A stretch of DNA of 64,000 bases, from positions 57,680 through 121,679 of the forward strand of contig JAVBKW010000006.1 of assembly GCA_031553855.1 (NCBI GenBank), given 5' to 3'. Origin of the DNA: RACS-047 sp031553855. GTDB lineage: Bacteria; Bacillota; Clostridia; Christensenellales; Pumilibacteraceae. The notes beneath the pieces are model-generated. The model searched no databases. It was not told where the DNA came from and worked only from the letters and a program-made list of their open reading frames with translations. Both the position numbers and the translations under genes were made by a program. Below are positions 24,493-32,653 of this stretch, piece by piece (the first letter of the stretch is position 1; each line of letters opens with the position of its first letter).

Positions 24493-25695
24493 ATGGCAAA
24501 AGCTAAATTTGACAGAAGCAAGGTACACGTTAACGTTGGTACCATCGGTCACGTTGACCACGGTAAGACAACTTTAACTGCTGCTATTGCTACGACGCTC
24601 GGCAACAAAGGCCTTGCACAGAAAATGGCATACGACCAGATCGATAAAGCACCTGAAGAGAAGGCGCGCGGAATCACGATCAATACTTCGCACGTTGAAT
24701 ATGAAACTCTTGGCCGCCACTACGCTCACGTAGACTGCCCGGGCCACGCCGACTATGTTAAAAACATGATCACCGGCGCAGCTCAGATGGACGGCGCGAT
24801 CCTCGTTGTTTCGTCTGCCGACGGCCCCATGCCCCAGACACGTGAGCACATCCTGCTCGCCCGTCAGGTCGGCGTTCCCAAGATCGTCGTATTTATGAAC
24901 AAGGTTGACCTTGTTGACGACGCAGAACTTCTTGACCTCGTTGAAATGGAAATCAGAGAGCTTCTCTCTTCCTACAACTTCCCCGGCGACGATACGCCCA
25001 TCATCCGCGGCTCCGCAGCTAAAGCTCTTGCAGCAGCTCAGACCGGTAACTCGGACGACCCCGCTTGCAAATGCATTTTCGAGCTTATGGATGCAGTTGA
25101 CGCATACATTCCCGCTCCCCAGCGCGAGACAGATAAGCCGTTCCTTATGCCTGTTGAAGACGTATTTACGATCACAGGCCGTGGCACAGTTGCTACAGGC
25201 AGAGTAGAGCGCGGTATGATCAAGGTTCAGGATCCCGTTGAAATCGTCGGTATCCGTGCTACTAAGGCATCCGTTGTTACGGGCGTAGAAATGTTCCGTA
25301 AGTCGCTTGACGCAGCTCAGGCCGGCGACAACGCAGGTATCTTGCTCCGCGGCGTAGACCGTAAGGATATTGAGCGCGGCCAGGTTATCGCTAAACCCGG
25401 CTCGATCACCCCTCATACAGAGTTCACAGCCGAAATCTACGTCTTAAAGAAGGAAGAGGGCGGACGTCATACTCCGTTCTTCCAAGGCTACCGTCCTCAG
25501 TTCTACTTCAGAACAACCGACGTTACCGGAACTATCGACCTTCCCAAGGGCGTTGAAATGGTTATGCCCGGCGACAATATCTCCATCACAGTTAAGCTTA
25601 TCGCTCCTATCGCGGCTGAACAGGGTCTGCGTTTCGCTATCCGCGAAGGCGGCAGAACAGTAGGCTCCGGAGTTGTTGCTTCAATTATCAAGTAA
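24493..25695 (+). CDS. tuf: Elongation factor Tu
   Basis: A 400-residue EF-Tu that brings aminoacyl-tRNA to the ribosome. The GTPase motifs GHVDHGKTTL (residues 17-26), DCPGHADY and NKVD are present, as are domain II (GRGTVATGRVERG) and domain III (GGRHTPFFQGYRPQFYFRTTDVTG). The frequent, optimal codons fit a highly expressed gene. It has GGAGG before the ATG, its own promoter and a terminator after the stop. Confidence 0.98.
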   Translation: MAKAKFDRSKVHVNVGTIGHVDHGKTTLTAAIATTLGNKGLAQKMAYDQIDKAPEEKARGITINTSHVEYETLGRHYAHVDCPGHADYVKNMITGAAQMDGAILVVSSADGPMPQTREHILLARQVGVPKIVVFMNKVDLVDDAELLDLVEMEIRELLSSYNFPGDDTPIIRGSAAKALAAAQTGNSDDPACKCIFELMDAVDAYIPAPQRETDKPFLMPVEDVFTITGRGTVATGRVERGMIKVQDPVEIVGIRATKASVVTGVEMFRKSLDAAQAGDNAGILLRGVDRKDIERGQVIAKPGSITPHTEFTAEIYVLKKEEGGRHTPFFQGYRPQFYFRTTDVTGTIDLPKGVEMVMPGDNISITVKLIAPIAAEQGLRFAIREGGRTVGSGVVASIIK

Positions 25696-25714
25696 TAATT
25701 AAAGTTTGTACCTT

Positions 25715-25754
25715 AAAAACCACTGCAAGGCGTTTACTTGTAGTGGTTTTTTCT
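25715..25754 (+). terminator. Terminator of the str operon
   Basis: ACCACTGCAAG and CTTGTAGTGGT pair across a 7-nt loop, flanked by A5 on the left and TTTTTT on the right, about 20 nt after the tuf stop. Confidence 0.9.
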
Positions 25755-25879
25755 TTTAAGTTGCATTTTGTTTTTTGGGATAAGGATTATTGATCTTTTT
25801 TGTATAAGGATAATTTATATTTTGAATAAGTTGATTTTAAATTAACTAGTCTCAAGTGTAGCGATAAAAGGCATTAGTT

Positions 25880-26025
25880 TTGTTGTAATCAAAGGTGTCA
25901 CTTTTGCAGGTGTGGCAAAAGTAACCAAAAGCACATTGAAAAAGCGGTAGTTTTATTTTAGTCAAAGATGTCGCTTTTGCAGGTGTGGGATGAGGGGCTA
26001 AAAGTATATTTAAAAAGCAGTAGTT
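25880..26025 (+). repeat. Repeat R2, two partial copies
   Basis: Two related segments starting near 25880 and 25949 carry AGTTTTRTTTTAGTCAAAGRTGTC...CTTTTGCAGGTGTGG. The first continues CAAAAGTAACCAAAAGCACA, which reappears inverted at about 56099-56143. The start is shared with R1 (AGTCAAAGGTGTCGCTTTT), so the two repeats are probably variants of one family. Confidence 0.6.
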
Positions 26026-26031
26026 TTATTT

Positions 26032-26210
26032 TAGTCAAAGGTGTCGCTTTTTCGGGAGCGGAAAAAAGCGACGCAAAAACGCTTTGGGGGCGTTTAGACT
26101 CGCCCCCAAACCCCCTAACTACTTACTTTTTATAAAAGTAAGCAAAACTTTTTATGGATAAAAATATTAAAAGCAGACGGGGACGCAAAAAGTAAGCAAA
26201 ATTTTTTAGC
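26032..26210 (+). repeat. Dispersed repeat R1, copy 2
   Basis: Nearly identical to 17507-17696, including the GTCGCTTTTT, GGGGGCG and TTACTTTT hairpins. The conserved part runs into CGGGGACGCAAAAAG and beyond. It directly follows two R2 copies, giving about 330 bp of repeat sequence. I see no gene in 25755-26295. Confidence 0.75.
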
Positions 26211-26295
26211 GTATATAAATAAAGCTTGTTTTATGGTTCTTTAAAGCACTCATCCTTGTCCACTTGTGTCGTTGAGCGGTAATTGAGTTTTTATA

Positions 26296-26514
26296 TTAAC
26301 TCTTTTTTATCCCAAGTATTTCATCGGCGGAACAGTCCAAAAAAATGCAAAGCTTTGCCAATGTGGATAAAGACGGTTGAATTCTACCCGATAAATATTG
26401 CGATATTGTAGGTTTTGAAACGCATAAAGCTTTTGCAATTTCCGTTTTTGTTTTTCCTGATAAAAGGATTTCTTTTTTAATATTTTCTGAAATCAACTCA
26501 TTAATGTTATCCAT
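26296..26514 (-). CDS. XRE-family transcriptional regulator, small
   Basis: A 72-residue Cro/C1-type protein. The helix-turn-helix covers KTEIAKALCVSKPTISQYLSGRIQPSLSTLAKLC, with a short C-terminal part ending DEILGIKKS. I place the start at the inner ATG (complement of 26514), because GGAG lies 6 nt before it; an upstream ATG at 26526 has no such site. A palindrome CCGCA-N7-TGCGG (26528-26544) overlaps the likely -10 box (TATAGT) on the minus strand and could be its operator. Confidence 0.8.
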   Translation of the reverse strand: MDNINELISENIKKEILLSGKTKTEIAKALCVSKPTISQYLSGRIQPSLSTLAKLCIFLDCSADEILGIKKS

Positions 26515-26527
26515 AAAAAACTCCATT

Positions 26528-26544
26528 CCGCACTATAATTGCGG
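26528..26544 (-). promoter_or_regulatory. Palindrome over the XRE promoter
   Basis: CCGCA-CTATAAT-TGCGG; the minus-strand -10 box candidate TATAGT (26537-26532) lies inside it. A repressor bound here would block the 26514 gene. Confidence 0.4.
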
Positions 26545-26558
26545 CGCAAATAGTATGA

Positions 26559-26692
26559 AAAGTGTGGAAATCAGTCGCAGCGAAGACGGACAACAGTTGG
26601 TAAGCCGACGACAGCAGTGTATACTAATACTCGACTCAAGTCGGCCTGCCAAACGTAGTTCGTATGCGGTGATGAATGATTTTTCACATTAA
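26559..26692. repeat. Imperfect palindrome with shared apex
   Basis: A long imperfect inverted repeat (AGTGTGGAAATCA with TGATTTTTCACA; GTTGGTAAGCCGAC with GTCGGCCTGCCAAAC). Its apex, 26616-26634, read on the minus strand is TCGAGTATTAGTATACACT, close to the apices at 5970-5991 and 49901-49923. Probably a copy of the dispersed palindrome family. Confidence 0.5.
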
Positions 26693-26712
26693 ATTACCTC
26701 TAGATATATTAT

Positions 26713-26779
26713 TTAGGTAATACTTAAAAAATACTTGATAATTAAGTATTACTTAACTAAAATATTAAGTAATACTTAA
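26713..26779 (+). promoter_or_regulatory. Three operators, TTAAGTA-N-TACTTAA
   Basis: Palindromes at 26713-26727 (TTAGGTAATACTTAA), 26742-26756 (TTAAGTATTACTTAA) and 26765-26779 (TTAAGTAATACTTAA). The last two are perfect around a central base. They lie directly before the XRE gene at 26797 and look like an autoregulatory operator set. Confidence 0.65.
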
Positions 26780-26796
26780 AAGTGGGGGAAATAAAT

Positions 26797-27027
26797 ATGG
26801 GATGTCATACATTAGAAGAGCTTTATGAGCATTTGCGTACAAAAATAATCGAGTTGCGCGAAAAAGCCGGATTATCACAAGCTCAATTGGCAGTTTAAAT
26901 CGGCGTATCAAATAATACGTTAAAAAAATGGGAAGAAGGAAGAACGCGTCCGAAGTTTAGAAAGCTTTATAACTTAATAATTTTTTTCAATGTTGAGCCT
27001 AACTGTTTTTTCCTAATAGAAGATTAA
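26797..27027 (+). pseudogene. XRE-family regulator broken by an in-frame stop
   Basis: An ATG after GTGGGGGAA starts a 76-codon frame that reads as a Cro/C1 regulator: LYEHLRTKIIELREKAGLSQ, then QLAV, TAA at 26896-26898, then IGVSNNTLKKWEEGRTRP and NVEPNCFLIED up to TAA at 27025. The stop occupies the codon just before the second helix, where K or Q (AAA or CAA) would be one base away. So a nonsense mutation, or a sequencing error, has cut the protein in the middle of its DNA-binding domain. The operators upstream are intact. Confidence 0.8.
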
Positions 27028-27065
27028 ACATAAAAACAAAATTCTTTCTCCATTCCCTTAAATAC

Positions 27066-27093
27066 TTGCTTTTAAAAGCGAATATGCTATAAT
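27066..27093 (+). promoter_or_regulatory. Promoter of the permease operon
   Basis: TTGCTT (27066-27071), 16-bp spacer and TATAAT (27088-27093), with an extended -10 (TGC before TATAAT). GGGAG/GGGTGG serves as ribosome binding site for the ATG at 27115. Confidence 0.65.
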
Positions 27094-27114
27094 AAGGGAG
27101 CGGGTGGATAGTTT

Positions 27115-28428
27115 ATGACGGCAACGCTTATCGTTTCGCTTATTACTTGTGTGGGTTTAATTGTTTTAGTGCTTGTAAAGCCGTCGGTCCGTATTAAAAA
27201 TGCGGATATCAGTATCTATTGGCTTGCGCCGCTTATAGGGGCAGGCGCGCTTATTGTGAGCGGGCTTATCCCTTTTAAAGAAATGTGGGCGGGGCTGACG
27301 CAGAGCGAAAGCATTAATCCGCTCAAAATCCTCGTGCTGTTCATTTCGATGACGGTGCTGTCTATTTTCCTCGATGAGGTCGGTTTTTTCGCTTATTTAG
27401 CAAATGCGGTGCTGAAAAAAAGCAAGACCAGCCAAAAAAGCTTGTTTTTTTATTTGTACATAACCGTTTCCGTCTTGACGGTTTTCACGTCGAACGATAT
27501 AATAGTATTGACGTTTACTCCGTTCATCTGTTATTTTGCCAAAAACGCGCGTATAAGCCCGGTTCCGTTTTTAGTCGCTGAATTTGTCGCGGCAAACACC
27601 TGGAGTATGTTCCTCATTATAGGCAACCCGACTAATATCTACCTTGCTACGGCAAACGGCATCGGTTTTATCGATTATTTTTTGGTAATGGCCCTTCCTA
27701 CCGTTCTGGCAGGGCTGACCGCGCTGCTTATTTTGTACCTGTTATTTAAAAAAACGCTTTCCGCTGCGATCGATCCTGTTATAAACGATATAAAAATTGC
27801 GGATAAGGGTATGCTTATTATAGGGCTTGTGCATTTGGGGCTTTGTACGGTGCTGCTTATACTCTCCTCTTATATCAACTTTGAGATGTGGCTTGTGTCG
27901 CTTATATTCTTTATAAGCCTGTTTATTACGGCGCTTAGCTATGCTTTAATCAAAAAAACTCGCCCAAAAACGCTTGTTTCTTGCCTAAAACGCGCTCCGT
28001 GGGAGCTTATCCCGTTTGTTATTTCAATGTTTGTACTCGTGCTTGCGCTGGATAAATATAACGTTACCGGCGCGATAGGCGCGGCTTTCGGGGAGAGCTT
28101 TGCGATTTTAAAGTACGGCGTGGCGTCGTTTATGTCTGCAAATTTGATTAACAATATTCCGATGAGCGTATTTTTCAGCTCCGTAATCCAGACGCTGGAC
28201 ATAAGTATAGTGCAGGCTCAAGCCGTTTACGCAACGGTCATAGGCTCGAATATCGGAGCGTTTCTGACTCCGCTCGGCGCGCTCGCCGGAATTATGTGGT
28301 CGGGTATACTCAAAAAACACGAGGTCAAATTCACTTTTTTAAGCTTTGTCAAATACGGGCTGATCGTTGCCGTTCCCACAATGGCCGCGGCGCTGGGGGG
28401 CTTGTATATATCTTTTTTATTCTTCTAG
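27115..28428 (+). CDS. ArsB/NhaD-type (SLC13-like) ion permease
   Basis: A 437-residue membrane protein with about 11 segments. Family features: VFTSNDIIVLTFTPFICYFAK (about residues 120-140), VAEFVAANTWSMFLIIGNPTNIYLA (about 150-180) and, in the second half, ANLINNIPMSVFFSS and IGSNIGAFLTPLGALAGIMW, the paired hairpin motifs of the ion transporter superfamily. Substrate cannot be told; arsenite, sodium/proton exchange or dicarboxylates are all possible. No ars genes lie nearby. The next gene, 16 nt downstream, is probably its partner. Confidence 0.85.
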   Translation: MTATLIVSLITCVGLIVLVLVKPSVRIKNADISIYWLAPLIGAGALIVSGLIPFKEMWAGLTQSESINPLKILVLFISMTVLSIFLDEVGFFAYLANAVLKKSKTSQKSLFFYLYITVSVLTVFTSNDIIVLTFTPFICYFAKNARISPVPFLVAEFVAANTWSMFLIIGNPTNIYLATANGIGFIDYFLVMALPTVLAGLTALLILYLLFKKTLSAAIDPVINDIKIADKGMLIIGLVHLGLCTVLLILSSYINFEMWLVSLIFFISLFITALSYALIKKTRPKTLVSCLKRAPWELIPFVISMFVLVLALDKYNVTGAIGAAFGESFAILKYGVASFMSANLINNIPMSVFFSSVIQTLDISIVQAQAVYATVIGSNIGAFLTPLGALAGIMWSGILKKHEVKFTFLSFVKYGLIVAVPTMAAALGGLYISFLFF

Positions 28429-28444
28429 GAGTTAAAATTTACAA

Positions 28445-29722
28445 ATGATAAAATCTTTCAACAATAATTTTTCGTCTCTTTACAGCGCCGAAATGCTGCA
28501 GACAGTTACGGCGGGTTTGGCGGGGCTTGGCGTTTTGCTGATTTTTTTCAGCCTTATTTTGTTTTTGATGAAGAAAAGCGCGAACGCAAGGCGGTTAAGG
28601 CGGATCGTGCGCCGCGACTATTTTCTGATAGCCGGCCGGAGCGCGCTTTCTGATAAAATTTTTAAACAGCTGACTTTGGCCGGAGCGAACATAATTTATA
28701 CGGGCGGTGAAAAACTGTATAAGAGCGTTCACCGTTCCGCATATTTGAACTGCGAAATCGACGAGTATATTTTAAAGCGGCTAAGGATTGCAAATTCCCC
28801 AAAAAAGATAACGGTTTTTTGCGCCTATAACGATGACGCGGACAATCTTGCCGCCGCTCTAAAGTTTCAGAGCGCGTTAAAAAGCAAAAGCAGGGCTTGC
28901 GGAAACAGAGCGGTGCGCGTTTCCTACAAAAACATAGGCAAGGCGCAGTTTTATCAATTCGCCGGAAAAGAAATAAAATTTTTCAATGAAGCCGAGCTTA
29001 CTGCGATACAGTTTACAGAAAGCTATCCGATAAGAAATTACCTGCCCCAAATTGACTTGACGGTGAAACGCGCGCTGCAAAATTCGGCGAAAAATACTTT
29101 CCTCGATCTGCCGGAAGTATCCGCGCAAGTAAAAGCGTCGGGCGAGGGCGCGGGCTTATCCGAGCCGGAAAAAAGCAGCGGGGCAGACGTTATAATTGTT
29201 GAAGAAAAAGAATTTGCGCTCCGCCGCATATTCGTAGGTTTTACGGACGTCAATGCGGAAATACTTGAAAAAACCGTTCTTTCTGAAGATATCCCTGAAG
29301 ACGAAATGCGGGCAATAGTGTTCGATAAGGACGCCGACAAGCTGCTCCCCGCTTTCTATAACAGGGAGAACGACGTTTTCGACATCGATACGATCAGCGC
29401 GAAAACAGATAAAAAGCTTAAACTTATCGCGCTGAAAGTCGCGCCGGAAGCCTATGAGCTGTATGAAAAAATCAGCCTGATATGCAGCGATAAAAACTTA
29501 TGCGCCGTTTATATCGACGATGCAGATGAACTCAACAGCATTGAAACCGCGCTGGAGCTAAGGGCAATACTTAAAGAAAAAAGCTTGCTTGCCTTTGTGA
29601 AGATCTTTGTAAAAAATTCTTTAGAACATGAACAAATTTCGGCGATAAACGAGGGCTGCCCAATAGATGAGCAGATAGTTTTATTCGGCTCGTTTGAAAG
29701 TATTTTTCCGCTGATGTTTTAA
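28445..29722 (+). CDS. Membrane-anchored protein, possibly RCK-like
   Basis: A 425-residue protein with one membrane segment (about residues 21-43), then a basic stretch and a probable cytoplasmic part. Two regions look like Rossmann-type folds: RDYFLIAGRSALSDKIFKQLTLAGANIIYTGG (from about 58; 28-residue beta-alpha-beta look) and, after a linker of about 50 residues rich in Ser, Glu and Ala, RRIFVGFTDVNAEILEKTVL. This is reminiscent of TrkA-N/RCK regulators of ion transporters. The glycine pattern is not canonical, so nucleotide binding is uncertain. It is encoded right after the permease. Confidence 0.6.
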   Translation: MIKSFNNNFSSLYSAEMLQTVTAGLAGLGVLLIFFSLILFLMKKSANARRLRRIVRRDYFLIAGRSALSDKIFKQLTLAGANIIYTGGEKLYKSVHRSAYLNCEIDEYILKRLRIANSPKKITVFCAYNDDADNLAAALKFQSALKSKSRACGNRAVRVSYKNIGKAQFYQFAGKEIKFFNEAELTAIQFTESYPIRNYLPQIDLTVKRALQNSAKNTFLDLPEVSAQVKASGEGAGLSEPEKSSGADVIIVEEKEFALRRIFVGFTDVNAEILEKTVLSEDIPEDEMRAIVFDKDADKLLPAFYNRENDVFDIDTISAKTDKKLKLIALKVAPEAYELYEKISLICSDKNLCAVYIDDADELNSIETALELRAILKEKSLLAFVKIFVKNSLEHEQISAINEGCPIDEQIVLFGSFESIFPLMF

Positions 29723-29796
29723 TTTTGCCGGCATATCCCGCTTTTAAAAACCGCCAACAGGCAAAATGCCTGCAAGGCAATTTATGTTAAAGAGTC

Positions 29797-29836
29797 AAAA
29801 GCCGTCTTTCATAATCGTAAAGACGGCTTTTCTTTT
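29797..29836 (+). terminator. Terminator after the permease operon
   Basis: AAAAGCCGTCTTT and AAGACGGCTTTT pair across about 10 nt and are followed by CTTTTTG. The rest of 29723-30000 has no gene that I can support. Confidence 0.85.
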
Positions 29837-29998
29837 TGCGTATTTGCGGCTCCGCTTGGGAAAGAGGCGTTTAACGCGCTGCATTTGCCGCCGCGCAGCA
29901 ATAGTTGTGATATATTCAAAAAATTCGCTATATAAATTTTGTCAAGAGATTTATGCTTAATATTGGAAAATTTAATCCAATATATTTTTGAAAATGTA

Positions 29999-30028
29999 TT
30001 GACTTCACTAATGAGTTTGTTATACAAT
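29999..30028 (+). promoter_or_regulatory. Promoter of nrdD
   Basis: TTGACT (29999-30004) with TATACA (30021-30026, 16-bp spacer) or the overlapping TACAAT (30023-30028, 18-bp spacer). Transcription would start near 30035 and give a leader of about 105 nt. Confidence 0.7.
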
Positions 30029-30053
30029 GAATATGCTCTTCCCAAAAAGGGCA

Positions 30054-30109
30054 ACCACAATATATTGTGGTAATAATAACAAAACAAGTTTTTTTTGTCT
30101 ATATATAGA
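30054..30109 (+). promoter_or_regulatory. Two palindromes resembling NrdR boxes
   Basis: An 18-bp perfect palindrome ACCACAATATATTGTGGT (30054-30071) and TCTATATATAGA (30098-30109), with centres 41 bp apart (about four helical turns). NrdR boxes occur as pairs of ACA-rich palindromes with ATAT centres on one face of DNA before ribonucleotide reductase genes. The position, inside the leader, is slightly downstream of the usual one. Confidence 0.5.
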
Positions 30110-30140
30110 TAGAGGTTTTTAGACAAGGGGGAGGAATAAA

Positions 30141-32471
30141 ATGGAAAAAATTATTAAGCGCGACGGCAGAACGGTTGATTTTGAGGTTTCAAAAATCACT
30201 AACGCAATTGAGAAGGCTTTGAAAAGCGCGCAGGTAGACGAGCCTGAAAAGAGGGCTTTGGCTCTCACTCAGCAGGTTATAGACAGCTTTGCTCCCGACG
30301 CCGTACCTACCGTTGAGGAAATTCAGGACAGAGTGGAAAAAACGCTCAGCGATAACGGCCTTTTCCGTACCGCTAAGGAATATATCCTATACCGGGCGGA
30401 GCGCACAAGGATCCGCGAATCGAAAACGCGGTTGATGAGGACTCTTGAGGACCTCACCTTTAAAGACGCGCGCGACAACGAGATCAAGCGCGAAAACGCT
30501 AATATAGACGGCGATACCGCGATGGGCACGATGCTAAAGTATGGCTCTGAGAGCGCAAAGCAGTTTTATGAAATGTGCGTATTGAACCCTAAGCACAGCG
30601 AAATGCACAAGAGCGGCGACCTGCATATCCACGACCTTGATTTTCTGACGCTGACTACGACCTGCTGCCAAATCGATCTGGATAAGCTTTTTACAAACGG
30701 CTTTTCCACCGGCCACGGCTTTTTAAGAGAGCCCAACCATATCGCGTCGTATTCGTCTCTTGCTTGTATTGCGATCCAGTCCAATCAAAACGATCAGCAC
30801 GGCGGGCAGAGCATACCTAATTTCGACTATGATTTAGCAAAGGGCGTCGCAAAAACCTACGCCCGCTACTACCGCGACAATTTAGGTAAGGCTTTAGAGC
30901 TTAAGGCGGGGCTATCTGACGGCGCCGATACGGCGGTGAGGGTTTATAACGAGGTCATCGCAAAGTATAACGTCAAGCCGACCTTAGATAACAACAATAA
31001 CTATCAGAAATACGAAAAGGAGCTGCTGAAAAAAGCAGGGGACGAGGCGGTCATAGACGCGTGCCAGGTTTTTGCGCGTGAAAAAGCGGCCAAAGAAACC
31101 GACAGAGCTACTTTTCAGGCTATGGAAGCTCTCATACATAACCTCAACACTATGCACTCAAGAGCCGGCGCGCAGATCCCGTTTTCGTCCATCAACTACG
31201 GAACCGACACCTCAAGCGAGGCGCGCATGCTTATTAAAAACCTTTTGCTTGCGACTGAAGCGGGCTTAGGAAACGGCGAAACGCCTATATTCCCGATACA
31301 GATTTTTAAGGTTAAGGAAGGAGTGAACTATAATCCCGAAGATCCCAATTACGATCTGTTTATGCTTGCCTGCCGCTGCAGCGCAAAGCGTCTGTTCCCG
31401 AATTTCTCGTTTTTAGACGCTCCGTTCAATAAGCAGTATTATAAAGAGGGCAGAAAGGAAACCGAAATAGCGTACATGGGCTGCCGTACAAGGGTCGTAG
31501 CCAACACCTTTGACCCAAACAGCGAGATAGTTACGGGAAGAGGAAATCTTTCCTTTACGTCCGTAAATCTTCCGCGTTTAGCGATCAAGTCCAAGGGCAA
31601 CATCGAGTTGTTTTTTGAGCAGCTCGATAACGTTGTTTCGGTAGTTATCGAACAGCTTTTGGAGCGTTTTGAAATACAGGCGAAAAAGCGCGTCAAAAAC
31701 TACCCGTTCCTTATGGGGCAGGGAGTATGGCTGGGCGCGGATAAGCTAAGCGCGAACGACGAAGTCCGCGAGGTTTTAAAGCAAGGAACGCTCACCTGCG
31801 GTTTTATCGGCCTTGCCGAGTGCTTAAAGAGCCTTATCGGCTCTCATCACGGCGAAACTAAGGAAGCGCAGAATTTAGGACTCGAGATCGTCGGGTATAT
31901 GCGCAAAAAAATTGACGATGCGTCGAAAAAATACGGCCTTAATTTCTCGCTTATCGCTACGCCCGCCGAAGGGCTTTCGGGCAGGTTCGTGCGTATCGAC
32001 AAGGACAAATACGGCGTTATCGAAGGCGTGACCGACCGCGACTACTACACTAACTCGTTCCATATCCCCGTATATTATAAGATAAGCGCGTTAGATAAGA
32101 TAAAGCTTGAAGCTCCGTATCATAAGCTTACGAACGGCGGACATATTTCCTACGTGGAGCTAGACGGCGATACCGTCAATAACGTTGAGGCGTTCATCAA
32201 AATCATCCGCTGTATGAAGGAAAATAACATCGGTTACGGCTCGATCAACCATCCCGTAGACAGGGACCCTCTTTGCGGATATACCGGAGTTATCGATAAA
32301 GTCTGCCCTAAATGCGGCAGGGAAGAAACCGAAAAAGCAAGGTTTGAGCGTATACGCCGCATAACCGGCTACCTCGTAGGCACCTTAGAGCGTTTCAACA
32401 GCGGAAAGGCTGCCGAAGAACACGACAGAGTAAAACACAGTATAGTGTATAGTTCTAAAAAGGCGAGGTAA
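30141..32471 (+). CDS. nrdD: Anaerobic (class III) ribonucleoside-triphosphate reductase
   Basis: A 776-residue oxygen-sensitive enzyme that makes dNTPs from NTPs with a glycyl radical. An ATP cone occupies residues 1-90 (IIKRDGRTVDFEVSKITNAIEKAL). The catalytic core has HIHDLDFL near 150, the active-site cysteine region MGCRTRVV near 445, and the radical loop RRITGYLVGTLERFN near the C terminus. The zinc site shows CGYTG...CPKC, three cysteines; the fourth position seen in E. coli is Asp here, as I recall for other Clostridia. GGGGGAGG precedes the ATG. The activase nrdG follows. Confidence 0.95.
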   Translation: MEKIIKRDGRTVDFEVSKITNAIEKALKSAQVDEPEKRALALTQQVIDSFAPDAVPTVEEIQDRVEKTLSDNGLFRTAKEYILYRAERTRIRESKTRLMRTLEDLTFKDARDNEIKRENANIDGDTAMGTMLKYGSESAKQFYEMCVLNPKHSEMHKSGDLHIHDLDFLTLTTTCCQIDLDKLFTNGFSTGHGFLREPNHIASYSSLACIAIQSNQNDQHGGQSIPNFDYDLAKGVAKTYARYYRDNLGKALELKAGLSDGADTAVRVYNEVIAKYNVKPTLDNNNNYQKYEKELLKKAGDEAVIDACQVFAREKAAKETDRATFQAMEALIHNLNTMHSRAGAQIPFSSINYGTDTSSEARMLIKNLLLATEAGLGNGETPIFPIQIFKVKEGVNYNPEDPNYDLFMLACRCSAKRLFPNFSFLDAPFNKQYYKEGRKETEIAYMGCRTRVVANTFDPNSEIVTGRGNLSFTSVNLPRLAIKSKGNIELFFEQLDNVVSVVIEQLLERFEIQAKKRVKNYPFLMGQGVWLGADKLSANDEVREVLKQGTLTCGFIGLAECLKSLIGSHHGETKEAQNLGLEIVGYMRKKIDDASKKYGLNFSLIATPAEGLSGRFVRIDKDKYGVIEGVTDRDYYTNSFHIPVYYKISALDKIKLEAPYHKLTNGGHISYVELDGDTVNNVEAFIKIIRCMKENNIGYGSINHPVDRDPLCGYTGVIDKVCPKCGREETEKARFERIRRITGYLVGTLERFNSGKAAEEHDRVKHSIVYSSKKAR

Positions 32472-32570
32472 TCCGCCGGCGGATATAAGGCTTTATGCGG
32501 GCTGTGGACTGCGTGCTGCGGCCGTCGTCGGTTTGAGTACGCGCACTTATAAATACTTAAAAAGGTTTTA
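32472..32570. repeat. Palindromic sequence after nrdD
   Basis: Starts with ATCCGCCGGCGGAT, a 14-bp perfect palindrome, and contains GACTGCGTGCTGCGG...GTCGTCGGTTTGAGTACGCGC, which resembles the inner part of the palindrome at 11778-11900. Possibly a further, degraded member of the same family. Confidence 0.4.
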
Positions 32571-32580
32571 GAAAAAGGGT

Positions 32581-32628
32581 GCAGGGGAAAGGCCTTTTGC
32601 AAAAAGGTTTCCCCTGCGATCTTTTTTT
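32581..32628 (+). terminator. Terminator or attenuator between nrdD and nrdG
   Basis: GCAGGGGAAA (32581-32590) pairs perfectly with TTTCCCCTGC (32608-32617), with an inner GGCCTTTTGC/AAAAAGG pairing, followed by GATCTTTTTTT. It lies between two genes normally expressed together and could reduce nrdG expression relative to nrdD. Confidence 0.8.
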
Positions 32629-32653
32629 AAGAGAATAAAAAGGAAATAAAAAA

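Noticed and set aside
24574..25416. Long open frame (280 codons) antisense to tuf
   Set aside because: It arises from the strong codon bias of tuf; no ribosome binding site or family pattern.
26504..26692. Open frame of 62 codons, plus strand
   Set aside because: It overlaps the XRE start and the palindromic element and resembles no protein.
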